From Alphaproteobacteria bacterium (lineage in GTDB: Bacteria; Pseudomonadota; Alphaproteobacteria; Micavibrionales; Micavibrionaceae): a stretch of DNA of 64,000 nucleotides. Of this stretch, positions 24,918-33,656 are shown one piece after another. The position numbers and the translations under genes were made by a program. The notes beneath the pieces were generated by a model. The model made no database searches and was not told where the DNA came from. It worked only from the letters and a program-made list of their open reading frames with translations. Each line of letters starts with the position of its first letter. Within the stretch, counting starts at the first letter, position 1. The DNA lies in the NCBI GenBank assembly GCA_021776025.1, contig JAJFGR010000007.1, positions 1 through 64,000 on the forward strand, read 5' to 3'.

Positions 24918-25193
24918 TTACTGATCTAAATCATCACTTTCTGAGACATCTTCATCAATATACCCGTCATCTGAAGGGGTTGTTTCCCAACTGGAATCCT
25001 CAACGATTTGATCATGCTCTGCCACGCAGTCATCAAAAACATCATTCCATTCATTGTCACTGGTATCCTCGTTAGCGAAATTTTCGCAGATTTCCTGAAC
25101 GGATGGTATGTCCACGTTATCATTTGCAACGACATATTTAGGAGCAAGGCTGAATGTAAATAATGCCACTGCGATAAAAACTGATTTTTTCAT
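24918..25193 (-). CDS. small secreted acidic protein
   Basis: The 91-residue product starts with a clear signal peptide (MKKSVFIAVALFTFSLAP...VVA). The mature part has more than 20 Asp and Glu and two cysteines (EICENF and DDCVAEHD) that may form a disulfide. AAGGA lies 7 bases before the ATG. No family is recognised; such acidic periplasmic proteins often bind cations. Confidence 0.6.
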   Translation of the reverse strand: MKKSVFIAVALFTFSLAPKYVVANDNVDIPSVQEICENFANEDTSDNEWNDVFDDCVAEHDQIVEDSSWETTPSDDGYIDEDVSESDDLDQ

Positions 25194-25217
25194 GTAAAAT
25201 TCCTTCGTGTTTTATAT

Positions 25218-25247
25218 CATTCCGGAGGCTTTAGAACCTCCGGAATG
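25218..25247 (-). terminator. perfect 11-bp hairpin between two small minus-strand genes
   Basis: CATTCCGGAGG (25218-25228) and CCTCCGGAATG (25237-25247) flank an 8-base loop. It lies after the stop of the 41-residue gene and before the secreted acidic gene. No T run follows on the minus strand, so it may be an attenuating or processing hairpin rather than a full terminator. Confidence 0.5.
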
Positions 25248-25261
25248 CCTTTGAGTTGGGG

Positions 25262-25387
25262 TTAACAGCAACCGGATTTGCCGGCCTTGTCTTTTTTCTT
25301 ATCTGTCGTGCAAGCCGTTTTTTGTTGAGGGCCTTGGGCGGGCTTGCTGGCAGGTTTCTTTGTTGGTTTTGATTTATTAGCAGCCAT
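25262..25387 (-). CDS. 41-residue lysine-rich protein ending in Cys-Cys
   Basis: ATG at 25387 has a strong GGAGG site 9 bases upstream. The product is basic and repetitive (K-P-T-K-K-P-A-S-K-P) and ends in GKSGCC, with one more cysteine in the middle (KTACTT). There is no signal peptide. The cysteines and lysines suggest metal binding or nucleic-acid association, but no family is recognised. It is divergent from the FNR-type box at 25493. Confidence 0.55.
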   Translation of the reverse strand: MAANKSKPTKKPASKPAQGPQQKTACTTDKKKDKAGKSGCC

Positions 25388-25492
25388 TATGAATGACCTC
25401 CATTTTGGGTTGCAGCCCTTATCGCGTGCTGCGAGCGGATGACTCAGTCACTGGATCATGAAAAAACTATATGCTTTTTTCGGTGTAAAAAC

Positions 25493-25506
25493 TTGACGGC
25501 GGTCAA
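25493..25506. promoter_or_regulatory. FNR/DNR-type binding site
   Basis: TTGAC-GGCG-GTCAA, a perfect dyad with 4-base spacer that matches the Fnr/Dnr consensus and the box at 26987-27000. It lies 76 bases before the start codon of the 25582 gene and 105 bases before the divergent 25387 start. The stretch 25388-25581 contains no other gene. Confidence 0.65.
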
Positions 25507-25581
25507 GTTTTATAAGCGCAATTACACGCATCATTAAAGTAGGTTTAAACCCAAGGAAAGCGCCCACTTGAAGGAGGTTTT

Positions 25582-25809
25582 ATGTCTGAAAATTTAGATA
25601 TGCTCTGGAGCAAAGTTAAAGATTTAAAGCATGATGCCCAACGCATGACTGACAACAAAAACATCCATGGATTGATCAATGATTTGATTGATGAAATCGA
25701 GGTGGCGCTGTCGGAAGAAGAATACGACGATTATGAGGACAACGACAATATTTACGATAGCCATGACGGCGATGACAACGTTGTCGATTTCATGATGGAA
25801 GATGATTAA
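25582..25809 (+). CDS. 75-residue acidic hypothetical protein
   Basis: Preceded by an ideal AAGGAGG site. The first half is helical (LWSKVKDLKHDAQRM, INDLIDEIEVAL) and the second half nearly all Asp and Glu. No membrane segment or known domain. It probably shares the FNR-type promoter with the SemiSWEET-like gene 35 bases downstream. Confidence 0.55.
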   Translation: MSENLDMLWSKVKDLKHDAQRMTDNKNIHGLINDLIDEIEVALSEEEYDDYEDNDNIYDSHDGDDNVVDFMMEDD

Positions 25810-25844
25810 AAAACCGGAAAAACGGTGAAAATAGAGACTGTGCA

Positions 25845-26165
25845 ATGATGGAAACAATATTTATCACGTTATATCCGTTGGCTGCTTTTTGCCATGTTGC
25901 AGCCTATTTACCGCAAATTAAGGCGTTAGCTGTTAACAAATCAGATGTCACGGTTATGCCTCTTCTGCCATGGATTGTTTGGTTGGTCGGGAATTTTGTT
26001 ACCTTAGGGTACGCAGTTTTCCATCTGAAAGATTTGATGCTGAGTATGACAGTCAGCCTTACAGCGGTTTTTATCAGCGCCATCATTGCTCTTATTGTAT
26101 ATAATCGCTCCAAATATTCCGCGCCAAAAAACACTGAAGATGATATTTGGAATGCTGCGGTATGA
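25845..26165 (+). CDS. PQ-loop / SemiSWEET-like small membrane protein
   Basis: The 106-residue protein has three membrane helices (about 5-24, 38-60, 68-90). The PQ-loop signature is in AAYLPQIKAL and a second conserved W-x-x-G-N in the third-helix pairing region (WIVWLVGNFVTLGYAVF). SemiSWEETs dimerise and move small sugars, but other substrates are possible. The stop codon abuts the end of the convergent Crp/Fnr gene. Confidence 0.7.
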   Translation: MMETIFITLYPLAAFCHVAAYLPQIKALAVNKSDVTVMPLLPWIVWLVGNFVTLGYAVFHLKDLMLSMTVSLTAVFISAIIALIVYNRSKYSAPKNTEDDIWNAAV

Positions 26166-26966
26166 TTACATCATCTTAAGCATACGTGATACGTCACACG
26201 CGGCTTCATTGCAGAGCAGTTTTTGTTCGCGTGAACATTCCTCGTCGCGGCAACAATAAACTTCGCAATAACTCTGCAAGGCATCCAAGTCTTTGATTGT
26301 TACGGTGCGTCCTTCAAAGCTCATGTCCAAATCCTCTTTCAAACGTCGCATAGCGCGAGATAAGGTTTCGGGTTGCATCTCAAGGCGTCCTGCAATTAAG
26401 AGCTTGTTATAAGGCAGCAGGATGGTTTGGACGCCGCCCCTGTCCATTGATAATTTTAACAAGAACGCGGCTAAGCGTTGGGCAGATGTCAATTTGCTGT
26501 GAAGCTCGAGAAAATAGCTCGTTTTATTGAGTTGATCGGCTAAAGCAGAGATAATTTTTAAGGCCACAACAGGCCGATCAGTAAAACGTTCTCGCAAGAC
26601 ATCGCCGGGAATTGTAAGGCATTTGGCATTGCGGCCTACAATTTGTGCACTACAAGGATGGATTCGCCCTTCAACAACGCATTCCTCGCCAAATGTATCA
26701 CCGCGCGTTGCGATGAGCTGTACAAGCTGTTCACCTTCTTGATTATCCCGATATATTTTTACCCACCCTTCGATAACGATGTATAAAAAACCAGCGGGGT
26801 CACCATGCTGGAACAGGAAGTTATTCTTGAAATATTCGATGGTTTTGGCGCGTCTAAGGAACCAATTGACATCGGCTTCCGGCAACTCGGCAAAAAGCGG
26901 CACCGATTTTAAAAGCAGGAGGTTATCCGAGGCACTGATTTCCTGTATGGATTCATCTTGGATCAT
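26166..26966 (-). CDS. Crp/Fnr-family regulator with cysteine-rich tail
   Basis: Residues 15-125 form a cyclic-nucleotide-binding fold, and 150-230 a winged helix with recognition helix QPETLSRAMRRLKED. The E-x-x-x-S/T-R is typical of Fnr/Dnr proteins that bind TTGAC-N4-GTCAA. Two such boxes are nearby, one 20 bases before its own start. The C-terminal 35 residues carry six cysteines (YC, YCC, EEC, LLC, AAC), which is not normal for Crp, Fnr or Dnr. They could hold an iron-sulfur cluster or zinc. There is no N-terminal cysteine cluster of the classic Fnr kind. Confidence 0.85.
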   Translation of the reverse strand: MIQDESIQEISASDNLLLLKSVPLFAELPEADVNWFLRRAKTIEYFKNNFLFQHGDPAGFLYIVIEGWVKIYRDNQEGEQLVQLIATRGDTFGEECVVEGRIHPCSAQIVGRNAKCLTIPGDVLRERFTDRPVVALKIISALADQLNKTSYFLELHSKLTSAQRLAAFLLKLSMDRGGVQTILLPYNKLLIAGRLEMQPETLSRAMRRLKEDLDMSFEGRTVTIKDLDALQSYCEVYCCRDEECSREQKLLCNEAACDVSRMLKMM

Positions 26967-26986
26967 AAAACCAGTGTCAGGAAAAC

Positions 26987-27000
26987 TTGACCACCGTCAA
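26987..27000. promoter_or_regulatory. FNR/DNR-type site between the Crp/Fnr and CBS genes
   Basis: TTGAC-CACC-GTCAA, in the 95-base divergent region. It is 20 bases from the Crp/Fnr start codon, close enough for autorepression. It is 61 bases from the CBS gene start, a distance that allows activation. Confidence 0.65.
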
Positions 27001-27061
27001 ACTTTTTTTTCAGTATTCAGGGAGAATGAAACTCTGATTCTTATAAAGAATGGAGATTAAA

Positions 27062-27571
27062 ATGACATACAAACATGCCCTATCTCTTCAAGACATTATT
27101 GAAAAACGCCCATTATTGGTTGCCAAACCAACAGATCTAATCAGGAGCATTGCTTGCCTTATGCCTGCACATAAAACTGGGGCAGCAGCCGTTATTGATG
27201 AGGGCGGAAAACTGATTGGCATTTTGACTGAACGGGATATCGTTCAAAAAGCTGTTGGTGTGTTCCGCAATGTAGATGAAACGACAGTGGAGGCTATTAT
27301 GTCGCGTAATCCGGTAACGATTCCAGTTGAAGGCTCTGTTAGTCTTGCTTTGTCTATTATGGCCAGCAAAGGCTTCCGGCATTTACCCGTTATGTCTGGT
27401 AACAAGGTCCTGGGTATTCTCGATATCCGTGATCTTTATGATGTGATGGCGGATAATTTAAGCGCTACCATTAAAAAGAACGAGGAAATGCTGGCCTTTG
27501 CCTATGGCTCGCCATATTCCGCAAGTTTTTCTGAAAATGGAATAACGCACATATCGGGGATCAAACAATAA
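27062..27571 (+). CDS. CBS-domain-pair protein
   Basis: Two CBS domains (about 12-70 and 78-130) fill the 169-residue protein: AAAVIDEGGKLIGILTERDIV and HLPVMSGNKVLGILDIRDL. CBS pairs bind adenosine nucleotides and usually signal energy state. No catalytic domain is attached. The start at 27062 has GGAG 6 bases upstream; an earlier ATG at 27050 overlaps that site. It is likely under the FNR-type box shared with the divergent regulator. Confidence 0.82.
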   Translation: MTYKHALSLQDIIEKRPLLVAKPTDLIRSIACLMPAHKTGAAAVIDEGGKLIGILTERDIVQKAVGVFRNVDETTVEAIMSRNPVTIPVEGSVSLALSIMASKGFRHLPVMSGNKVLGILDIRDLYDVMADNLSATIKKNEEMLAFAYGSPYSASFSENGITHISGIKQ

Positions 27572-27701
27572 TTTTCCAGTGTTAGCCAACAAGCTATTAT
27601 TCTCTTTCTTTTTTATAAAAAAAGCGTATTTAGAATAATGAATTTTTTCTGGTCGGGCCTTTATACGAAGGTGCGGCCATTTTTTACGAAAGCTATAGTA
27701 T

Positions 27702-28736
27702 TTGATAAACACTATTGTTCAAAAAACCGCAGAATACCTCGCTGTTCCGTCTGTCGTTGGCCATGAACAGTTTTTCATGGATTTTCTGTATGAAGACTTC
27801 AAAAATGAAGGGCTTTCGGTTTTCAAAAATGATGGCTTGCTTGAAGTTCACGGCAAATCACCCAAAGATGCAATTATATGCGCTCATATTGACCGCCACG
27901 GCCTTATCAGTCTTGGTGATGATGAATATGTTTATGCGGCGCAATATATGAAAGAAATTAAATACGGCGAAAACAATCTGTCCTCACAGAAACAGGTTGA
28001 GAGCATTGCCAAACGTTTTGAAGGCGAAAAAGTTTACGCTTACCATCCTGACAGCGGTGAACATCTTGGTGAGGGCCGTATAGAAGCCTGCTATCCGCAC
28101 ATGAAAAATAATGACGCGTTGTTTTTTGTCGAGGGCATTGCGCAGCTTGAACAAAACATTCCGCTTGCCTATACCCGTCAGGCGAGCTTTGAGGGCGGCA
28201 TGCTCAAAGGACAAATCGATAATGTCATTTCGATTGCCGTAGTTTACGCCTTGTTTAAAGGTGGTTATGAAGGCACAGCCCTTTTAACCTGTGAAGAAGA
28301 AATCGGCAAAAGCTGGATGCATATTGCCGAATACCTTGATGGAATGCAGATAAACACAGATCGCCTGCTTGTTCTCGATACTAGCCCTTACAGCGAACAA
28401 AAAGTAATTGACGAAGGCCCTGTCATTTTTAGAAATCGCGATAAAAGTGAAGTCTTTAACAAGGTATTTGTTGACCAACTGAAAATGCGTTGTGAAGAGA
28501 TTAAACGGCCTTTCCAAGTCAAGGATGAGGTATTATTAGCCAGCGGTAAAGATATAGACGATTTAGGCTCAACAGAACTAGGGCGTTTGGTGCAAAGCAC
28601 CGAAGGTAAGTGGAGCGGCGCAACCGTACAAATTCCAACGCTGATGTATCACACCAGTAATGAGACCACGAGCGTAAAAGCTATCGAAAATTACTACGGA
28701 TTTCTACATAATATTTTGATTGAAGACAGGATTTAA
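27702..28736 (+). CDS. M42/M20-like zinc peptidase of a RimK operon
   Basis: The 344-residue protein has the metal ligands expected for a co-catalytic zinc aminopeptidase: AHIDRHG near 66, GQIDN near 172, LTCEEEIGKS near 194, LDTSPY near 226 and YHTSNETTS near 322. It resembles M42 enzymes and glutamyl or deblocking aminopeptidases. The start codon appears to be TTG, since no ATG or GTG stands in frame before the conserved N-terminus. It is followed after 4 bases by RimB and RimK genes, so it may trim glutamate tails or free substrate for them. Confidence 0.72.
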   Translation: MINTIVQKTAEYLAVPSVVGHEQFFMDFLYEDFKNEGLSVFKNDGLLEVHGKSPKDAIICAHIDRHGLISLGDDEYVYAAQYMKEIKYGENNLSSQKQVESIAKRFEGEKVYAYHPDSGEHLGEGRIEACYPHMKNNDALFFVEGIAQLEQNIPLAYTRQASFEGGMLKGQIDNVISIAVVYALFKGGYEGTALLTCEEEIGKSWMHIAEYLDGMQINTDRLLVLDTSPYSEQKVIDEGPVIFRNRDKSEVFNKVFVDQLKMRCEEIKRPFQVKDEVLLASGKDIDDLGSTELGRLVQSTEGKWSGATVQIPTLMYHTSNETTSVKAIENYYGFLHNILIEDRI

Positions 28737-28740
28737 CGAT

Positions 28741-29226
28741 ATGCCAAAAATCAAAACCATGATCGGTTGGGAGGAATGGTGCGCATTTCCCGATTTGGAC
28801 TTACCGGCCATTAAAGCCAAGGTCGATACGGGGGCAACAACCTCTTCAATTCATGCCTATGATATTGAGCCTTTCACGAAAGGTGGGGCAGAGTTTGTGC
28901 GCTTTAAAATCCATCCTTTGCAGAAAAATAAAACACTGGAAATTGAGTGTTTTGCCCCGCTATCCGATTACCGCAATGTTACGAGCTCCAATGGAGAGCG
29001 GGAAAAACGATACGTCATAAAAACGCCTTTAATTATTGGTGAGAAAACGATAGAAGCCGAAGTGACCTTGTCCTCACGACACAAAATGACATTCCGCATG
29101 CTGCTCGGACGTGATGCTATGCGCAGAGCAAAGCTTGCTGTTGACCCTGCGAAGTCTTTCTTGTTGGGCAAAGTCAAAGATGCTGAAAATTTATATAAAG
29201 ATGTTTCAGGAGAACAAAAAAAATGA
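28741..29226 (+). CDS. rimB: RimB-like retropepsin-fold protease (ATP-dependent zinc protease family)
   Basis: This 161-residue protein belongs to the family encoded beside rimK. It shows the retropepsin motif [15 protein letters not shown] with the catalytic aspartate near residue 29, and the second conserved [10 protein letters not shown]. RimB acts against poly-glutamate tails put on ribosomal protein S6 by RimK. Start 28741 avoids overlap with the peptidase gene; the gene ends in an ATGA overlap with rimK. Confidence 0.8.
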   Translation: MPKIKTMIGWEEWCAFPDLDLPAIKAKVDTGATTSSIHAYDIEPFTKGGAEFVRFKIHPLQKNKTLEIECFAPLSDYRNVTSSNGEREKRYVIKTPLIIGEKTIEAEVTLSSRHKMTFRMLLGRDAMRRAKLAVDPAKSFLLGKVKDAENLYKDVSGEQKK

Positions 29227-30110
29227 GAATAGCCATACTCGCAACGAACCCAGATTTGTATTCCAACAAGCGTCTTATGGAGGCAGGAAAAGAACGCGGA
29301 CATGAAATGCGTTTTATCTCCATTCGTAACTGTTACATGGATATTACGGCGCGCAAGCCCGAGATTCATTATCGTGGTGGGGAAATACTCAAGAAATTTG
29401 ATGCGGTTATTCCGCGCATTCGTCCAAGTCTATCTTTCTACGGAAATGCCGTATTGCGACAATTTGAAATGCAGAAATCCTATATGCTCAACGGGCCGAT
29501 TGCGATTGGCCGCGCGCAGGATAAGCTCCGCACGATGCAGCTTTTATGCAGCAAAGATATTGATATTCCACGTACAGGATTTGCGAATTCACCGCTGGAT
29601 ACCAAAGATATGATTAAAACCGTTGGCGGCGCACCTGTTGTCATTAAGCTGCTTGAGGGAACACAAGGCAAAGGCGTTGTTTTGGCTGAAACAGCCAAGG
29701 CTGCTGAATCTGTTATTAATGCTTTCAAGAGCCTTAAAGGGAACGTTCTTATTCAGGAATTTATCGAAGAATCCGCCGGAACGGATTTAAGGTGCTTTGT
29801 CGTTGGCGACAAAGTTGTTGCTGCTATGGAGCGCCGCGCTGCCGAAGGCGAGTTTCGGGCGAATATTCATTTGGGCGGGACAGGACACAAAGTTAAAATC
29901 ACTCCGCAAGAACGTAAAATATCTGTTGCTGCTGCCAAAGTTGTTGGCCTCAAGGTATGTGGCGTTGATATTATCCGTTCCAATGATGGGCCGAAGGTTT
30001 TAGAGGTTAATGCATCGCCAGGCCTCGAAGGTGTTGAAGGCGCAACAGGTAAGGACATTGCAGGCTTGATGATTGAACACATTGAAAAGCAAGTGACCAA
30101 AAGAAAATAG
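29223..30110 (+). CDS. rimK: RimK-family alpha-L-glutamate ligase
   Basis: ATP-grasp ligase that adds glutamates to the C-terminus of ribosomal protein S6 or a similar acceptor. The 295 residues match RimK over the whole length: N-terminal [19 protein letters not shown], central [18 protein letters not shown] (glycine-rich ATP loop) and [18 protein letters not shown]. The metal-binding end is [27 protein letters not shown]. Last gene of a three-gene operon. Confidence 0.92.
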   Translation: MRIAILATNPDLYSNKRLMEAGKERGHEMRFISIRNCYMDITARKPEIHYRGGEILKKFDAVIPRIRPSLSFYGNAVLRQFEMQKSYMLNGPIAIGRAQDKLRTMQLLCSKDIDIPRTGFANSPLDTKDMIKTVGGAPVVIKLLEGTQGKGVVLAETAKAAESVINAFKSLKGNVLIQEFIEESAGTDLRCFVVGDKVVAAMERRAAEGEFRANIHLGGTGHKVKITPQERKISVAAAKVVGLKVCGVDIIRSNDGPKVLEVNASPGLEGVEGATGKDIAGLMIEHIEKQVTKRK

Positions 30111-30139
30111 ACTTAAATACAGCATATTTAACTTGAAAA

Positions 30140-30233
30140 CTTACACACTTTCTTACACACTTTAAAAAAGTACCAAATTTTATTCAATTAAAACAATAGG
30201 ATATACAGATGTCATCTGACTTAAAATCTGTTG
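30140..30233. other. attP/attR-like site: CTTACACAC repeats plus tRNA-Leu anticodon core
   Basis: Two tandem CTTACACACTTT units (30140-30163) are followed by the 39-bp block also found at 15841. Next comes GACTTAAAATCTGTTG (30218-30233), which is exactly the spliced anticodon stem-loop sequence of tRNA-Leu(UAA). After that the tRNA match ends. The site lies 22 bases past the stop of the integrase at 30255. It fits an integrase core site of an element that targets tRNA-Leu. Confidence 0.55.
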
Positions 30234-30254
30234 GTTTGTACATACTTTATAGCC

Positions 30255-31514
30255 TTACAGCTTTCCAACATCATAGGCGATTTTATTGAGCCAATGCAGT
30301 TTCGTTTCTAGCGTGTGGCCTCTCCCGTATTTGGGGCCGCTTTTTTTGTGTCCCATAAGTTCGTCAATAATTTCTTCGGGGGCTTGTATGTCGCGAAGAC
30401 GATCTTTGAATGTATGCCTCAAAGAGTAAAGCGTGTGGCGCTTTGTTGGCTTTAAGTCATTCTCTCTCAAGTATTTATTTACCGTTCCAGAAAAATAATC
30501 TGGATTTTTCCATCTGTTGAATCCATTTTGCTGTAGTTTTAGTGCGGCAAGGGCATAGCCAACTAATGGAATTTTTCTTTCTGAGGTTCGGGTTTTTAGA
30601 TTGTTTCGTATCCAAACATAAGGGATTGGTTCATCAAGTTTAATGTCTGCGCGTGTAAGCCCCAGCACTTCACAATCGCGCAATCCTATTTCTGCCATCA
30701 CAAAAACGGCGCGACGTGCTTCCTCGTTCAATGTTTCCAAAGTTTTTAGAAGCGTATTTTGAACGTAGTTTTCTTCAAAGGGTGGGCGAGGGTTGTCAAT
30801 GACCGTGAAGCGCGTCTTTGTAAACATACCATCAAAATTAGAGTCAATTTCACAGTGAAGCGCAACATCTTGCAGCATGTCTTTTACGAAGCGTAATTGT
30901 TTGTTGCCGGTATCTGAGCTGTGGCCGCTATTGATTTTTTCGAGCCACCACTCCCTGAAAGATAGCACCTCTTTGCGGGTTATATCTTGGAGAGGCTTGT
31001 CGCCAACAACATCTATAAAATTCAACATTGCGGCATTTCGAGGATTTTTCCATTTTTTAATTTGATGTTCTGATTTTCCTGTCAGCCGATCAACGCATAA
31101 AGGCCAAAACTTATCGATACAGGCGCTGAGTTTGATTTGGGGCTCTTCTGCGCCGCCAAGTATGGCCGTGGCCATTGGGGCGTTTTCTATGGGCGTTTCT
31201 ATGCGCTCTATGATCCTATCAAGAGGGCGTTGCGCTATTTCTGCAGCCGTTCGATAGGTGAAACCTTTCGATTTAGCTAGGTTGACGGCAGATATGTATT
31301 TTTCTTCTATGTTATGAGCGTTGCCAGAGCTAATTAAGGCTTTCCAAAACACATCCATTTCATGATTGTAGATGTCTGCTTTTATACGCGCTTCTTTAAT
31401 GTCTTTGGTTTTTAGGGAGATTCGGACTTCTTGACGTTTGTCCAAATGCTTCACTTCCTCAGGAACTCTTCTGCGGTAATAGTATGTTTTTTTGACTTTG
31501 AGTAGGTAGTCCAT
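30255..31514 (-). CDS. tyrosine integrase with DUF6538-like N-terminus
   Basis: The 419-residue protein starts with the motif YLLKVKKTYYYRRRVPEEV typical of the DUF6538 arm-binding domain. The core-binding domain spans about 150-235. The catalytic domain shows IGLRDCEVLGL, LYSLRHTFKDRL, LMGHK and the nucleophile in KYGRGHTL. It lies 153 bases downstream of the tRNA-Phe 3' end on the same strand, the usual place for an integrase that uses that tRNA. No second copy of the tRNA-Phe end was found to the left in this window. So the element is either decayed or uses the tRNA-Leu-type core at 30218 instead. Confidence 0.88.
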   Translation of the reverse strand: MDYLLKVKKTYYYRRRVPEEVKHLDKRQEVRISLKTKDIKEARIKADIYNHEMDVFWKALISSGNAHNIEEKYISAVNLAKSKGFTYRTAAEIAQRPLDRIIERIETPIENAPMATAILGGAEEPQIKLSACIDKFWPLCVDRLTGKSEHQIKKWKNPRNAAMLNFIDVVGDKPLQDITRKEVLSFREWWLEKINSGHSSDTGNKQLRFVKDMLQDVALHCEIDSNFDGMFTKTRFTVIDNPRPPFEENYVQNTLLKTLETLNEEARRAVFVMAEIGLRDCEVLGLTRADIKLDEPIPYVWIRNNLKTRTSERKIPLVGYALAALKLQQNGFNRWKNPDYFSGTVNKYLRENDLKPTKRHTLYSLRHTFKDRLRDIQAPEEIIDELMGHKKSGPKYGRGHTLETKLHWLNKIAYDVGKL

Positions 31515-31667
31515 ATGATGATGGTGCCCTATTGTGTATCAATATGTGTATTGATTTGTGTATCAATACGTGTATCACTTTAGGTAACATGAGGCGATTG
31601 CTAAGTCAATGAATTCGCTGTATGTATTGAGTTTGCTTGTGTGTGGGGGTTTTTACTGGGGGAGAAA

Positions 31668-31742
31668 TGGTGCCCGGGGAGAGAATTGAACTTTCGACAC
31701 GGGGATTTTCAGTCCCCTGCTCTACCACTGAGCTACCCGGGC
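31668..31742 (-). tRNA. tRNA-Phe(GAA)
   Basis: Complete cloverleaf on the minus strand. It has acceptor GCCCGGG/CCCGGGC, D arm with GCTCAGTGGTAGAGC, anticodon stem-loop GGGGA-CTGAAAA-TCCCC with anticodon GAA, T arm with GTTCAATTC and encoded CCA. The stretch 31515-31667 between it and the integrase has GTATCAATA-type repeats near 31535-31575 (TGTGTATCAATA, TGTGTATCAATACG) that may be integrase arm sites. Confidence 0.95.
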
Positions 31743-31812
31743 ACGCGCCGTCTACAACACGATAAAGCGTTATAGGAAAAAGGGGGGGCAATGTCTAGAG
31801 GGATTTTCGGCG

Positions 31813-33042
31813 TTATTCAGACAAAATCCCCTGAAAACGGTCAATTAGAGGCGGTGTGCGGCGTTTGCGGGTGATTTCAATGAGCCCAAGTGCGGTTATG
31901 CCGTGGATTTGCACGGTGCAGGGGTCGGTGTTCATAACGTCTTCCAGCGCGGCAATAAGCTTGCCCTGATCCTTCTTGTTCTGGGATTTGAGGAAATCGA
32001 TAACAACAATACCGCCGCAATTGCGCAGGCGTAGCTGCCGGGCTATTTCTTTTGCGGCCTCAATATTTACCCCTAAATTGGAATCCTTGCACCCGCCCTT
32101 GTTAATGTCGATGGCGGTGAGTGCCGCGGTGCCCTGAATGATGATATTGCCGCCGCTGGGCAAAATGGCATACGGGCTAAACAGATCTTCAATCTGGCCA
32201 ATGATGTCGCGTTCATTAAACAAAGCGAGGTCTTCGGAGGCGTTATCCAGCTCTACAGGTTCGATTTTTGTCACCAGATCGGGGGCGAAGATGGAGCACC
32301 ATTCTTCAACATACTTGTAATGATCCATAGTGACAATTTCGATGCGGTCAATTGTTTGGTCGGCCTGATCGCTGAGTGTACGTTGGATTGCGTCCGGTCC
32401 AAGGGCGATAAGCTGCGGCTTATTGCCTTCAAAATATGTTTGAATTTCTTCCCAAGCGCCTTTGAGTATCTTACCTTCGCGAATGAGCATGTCGCTTTGG
32501 GTGTCTGCTGCTGCCATGCGTAGGATGCAGCCTTGCATATCTTCAAGGTTATCCATCATTTTATGTAACAGTTTGCGGAGTTTTTTATCGCGGATGCGCT
32601 GAGATATGCGGTTGCAATCCATGTTTGCGCAATAAATTAAATAGCGCCCCGGTAGGGTGATATCCATGCTCATTTGCGGAGTTTTGTTTTCGGGCGAGGT
32701 CATGTCATCATGATCCATCGGTAGATAAGCGGTTTTAGCCTGGACGGCGATCATGTCGCCGGCCTTGAAACGTTTACCAATGGCCTCGCTGCCGCCCTTA
32801 TGGACTTTGCCTTTTGCGTCGGTCCAGCGCACATCACTGTTATAAAGAATGCCGGTGTTGTCACCATCCAGATCAACGAAAAGGGCATCCATGGCTTTGT
32901 CGATAGTTTTGACTTTGGCCCAATAGATGGAACCCCAGCGGACTTCTTCATGGATAGGGTCGACTTCAAGACCTTCCAACCGCCCACTTTGTAAGGCGGC
33001 GGCCCATAAACTGCCCTCTAATTCTTCAATCAGAATATCCAA
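31813..33042 (-). CDS. rng: ribonuclease E/G family protein, short RNase G type
   Basis: Single-strand endoribonuclease for rRNA maturation and mRNA decay. The 409 residues show an S1-like segment near 38-110, then the RNase H-like and DNase I-like fold. The latter carries the catalytic IDINKGG (usually VDVNSG) near 315 and NIEAAKEIARQLRLRNCGGIVVIDFL. No C-terminal scaffold is present and the Zn-link CPxC is not seen, so it is a shortened form. It is followed by no zinc-ribbon gene. It lies 18 bases after maf. Confidence 0.85.
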   Translation of the reverse strand: MDILIEELEGSLWAAALQSGRLEGLEVDPIHEEVRWGSIYWAKVKTIDKAMDALFVDLDGDNTGILYNSDVRWTDAKGKVHKGGSEAIGKRFKAGDMIAVQAKTAYLPMDHDDMTSPENKTPQMSMDITLPGRYLIYCANMDCNRISQRIRDKKLRKLLHKMMDNLEDMQGCILRMAAADTQSDMLIREGKILKGAWEEIQTYFEGNKPQLIALGPDAIQRTLSDQADQTIDRIEIVTMDHYKYVEEWCSIFAPDLVTKIEPVELDNASEDLALFNERDIIGQIEDLFSPYAILPSGGNIIIQGTAALTAIDINKGGCKDSNLGVNIEAAKEIARQLRLRNCGGIVVIDFLKSQNKKDQGKLIAALEDVMNTDPCTVQIHGITALGLIEITRKRRTPPLIDRFQGILSE

Positions 33043-33074
33043 AACGTCTTAAACCTCGCTGCCCTTTGCTGCTT

Positions 33075-33656
33075 TTAGGCGCTTTGTTTAAAACCGGCGC
33101 CGTCCAATATTTTCATTGTATCATAAAGAGATAGGCCAACGACATTGGAATACGATCCGCGGATATATTTTATGTAAGACTCTGCGAGTCCTTGTATGGC
33201 GTAACCGCCCGCTTTGCCTTGCCATTCGCTGGATTTGATATAGGTTTCGATATCCTGATGGCTGAGGTGTTTGAATTGTACCAGCGTATCGATACAGCGC
33301 TCTATAACTTTGCCATCTGGTGTGACGAGCGCGATTCCGCCATAAACATGGTGACGACGTCCGGATAAGGCTTTGAGGCAGTGCCGAGCATAGGCTTTAT
33401 CTTCGGCTTTATCGAGAATTTTACGGCCTGCGCCGACGACCGTATCAGCAGCGAGAATAAAGGAATCAGGATGCTGTTCGGCGATTTTTTGCGCTTTGGC
33501 GATGGCCAAACGCTGTGCTAAATCTTTCGGCAATTCACTTTTTAAAGGCGTTTCATCAATATCAGCGGGGATGATTTCATCGGGCGTAATGCCGATTTGT
33601 TTGAGGAGCTCACTGCGGCGCGGCGAGGCCGAGGCCAGGATAAGCTTACTTTTCAC
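33075..33656 (-). CDS. maf: Maf-like nucleoside triphosphate pyrophosphatase
   Basis: House-cleaning enzyme that hydrolyses non-canonical or excess dTTP/UTP. It has the hallmark start [18 protein letters not shown], an AADTVV near 72 and [14 protein letters not shown] near 150. The 193-residue length is standard. It overlaps infA by 11 bases and is co-transcribed with infA upstream and the RNase G gene downstream. Confidence 0.93.
   Translation of the reverse strand: MKSKLILASASPRRSELLKQIGITPDEIIPADIDETPLKSELPKDLAQRLAIAKAQKIAEQHPDSFILAADTVVGAGRKILDKAEDKAYARHCLKALSGRRHHVYGGIALVTPDGKVIERCIDTLVQFKHLSHQDIETYIKSSEWQGKAGGYAIQGLAESYIKYIRGSYSNVVGLSLYDTMKILDGAGFKQSA

Noticed and set aside
31535-31575. 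CRISPR-like repeats (TGTGTATCAATA units)
   Set aside because: Only two or three short units without uniform spacers; better seen as integrase arm sites.
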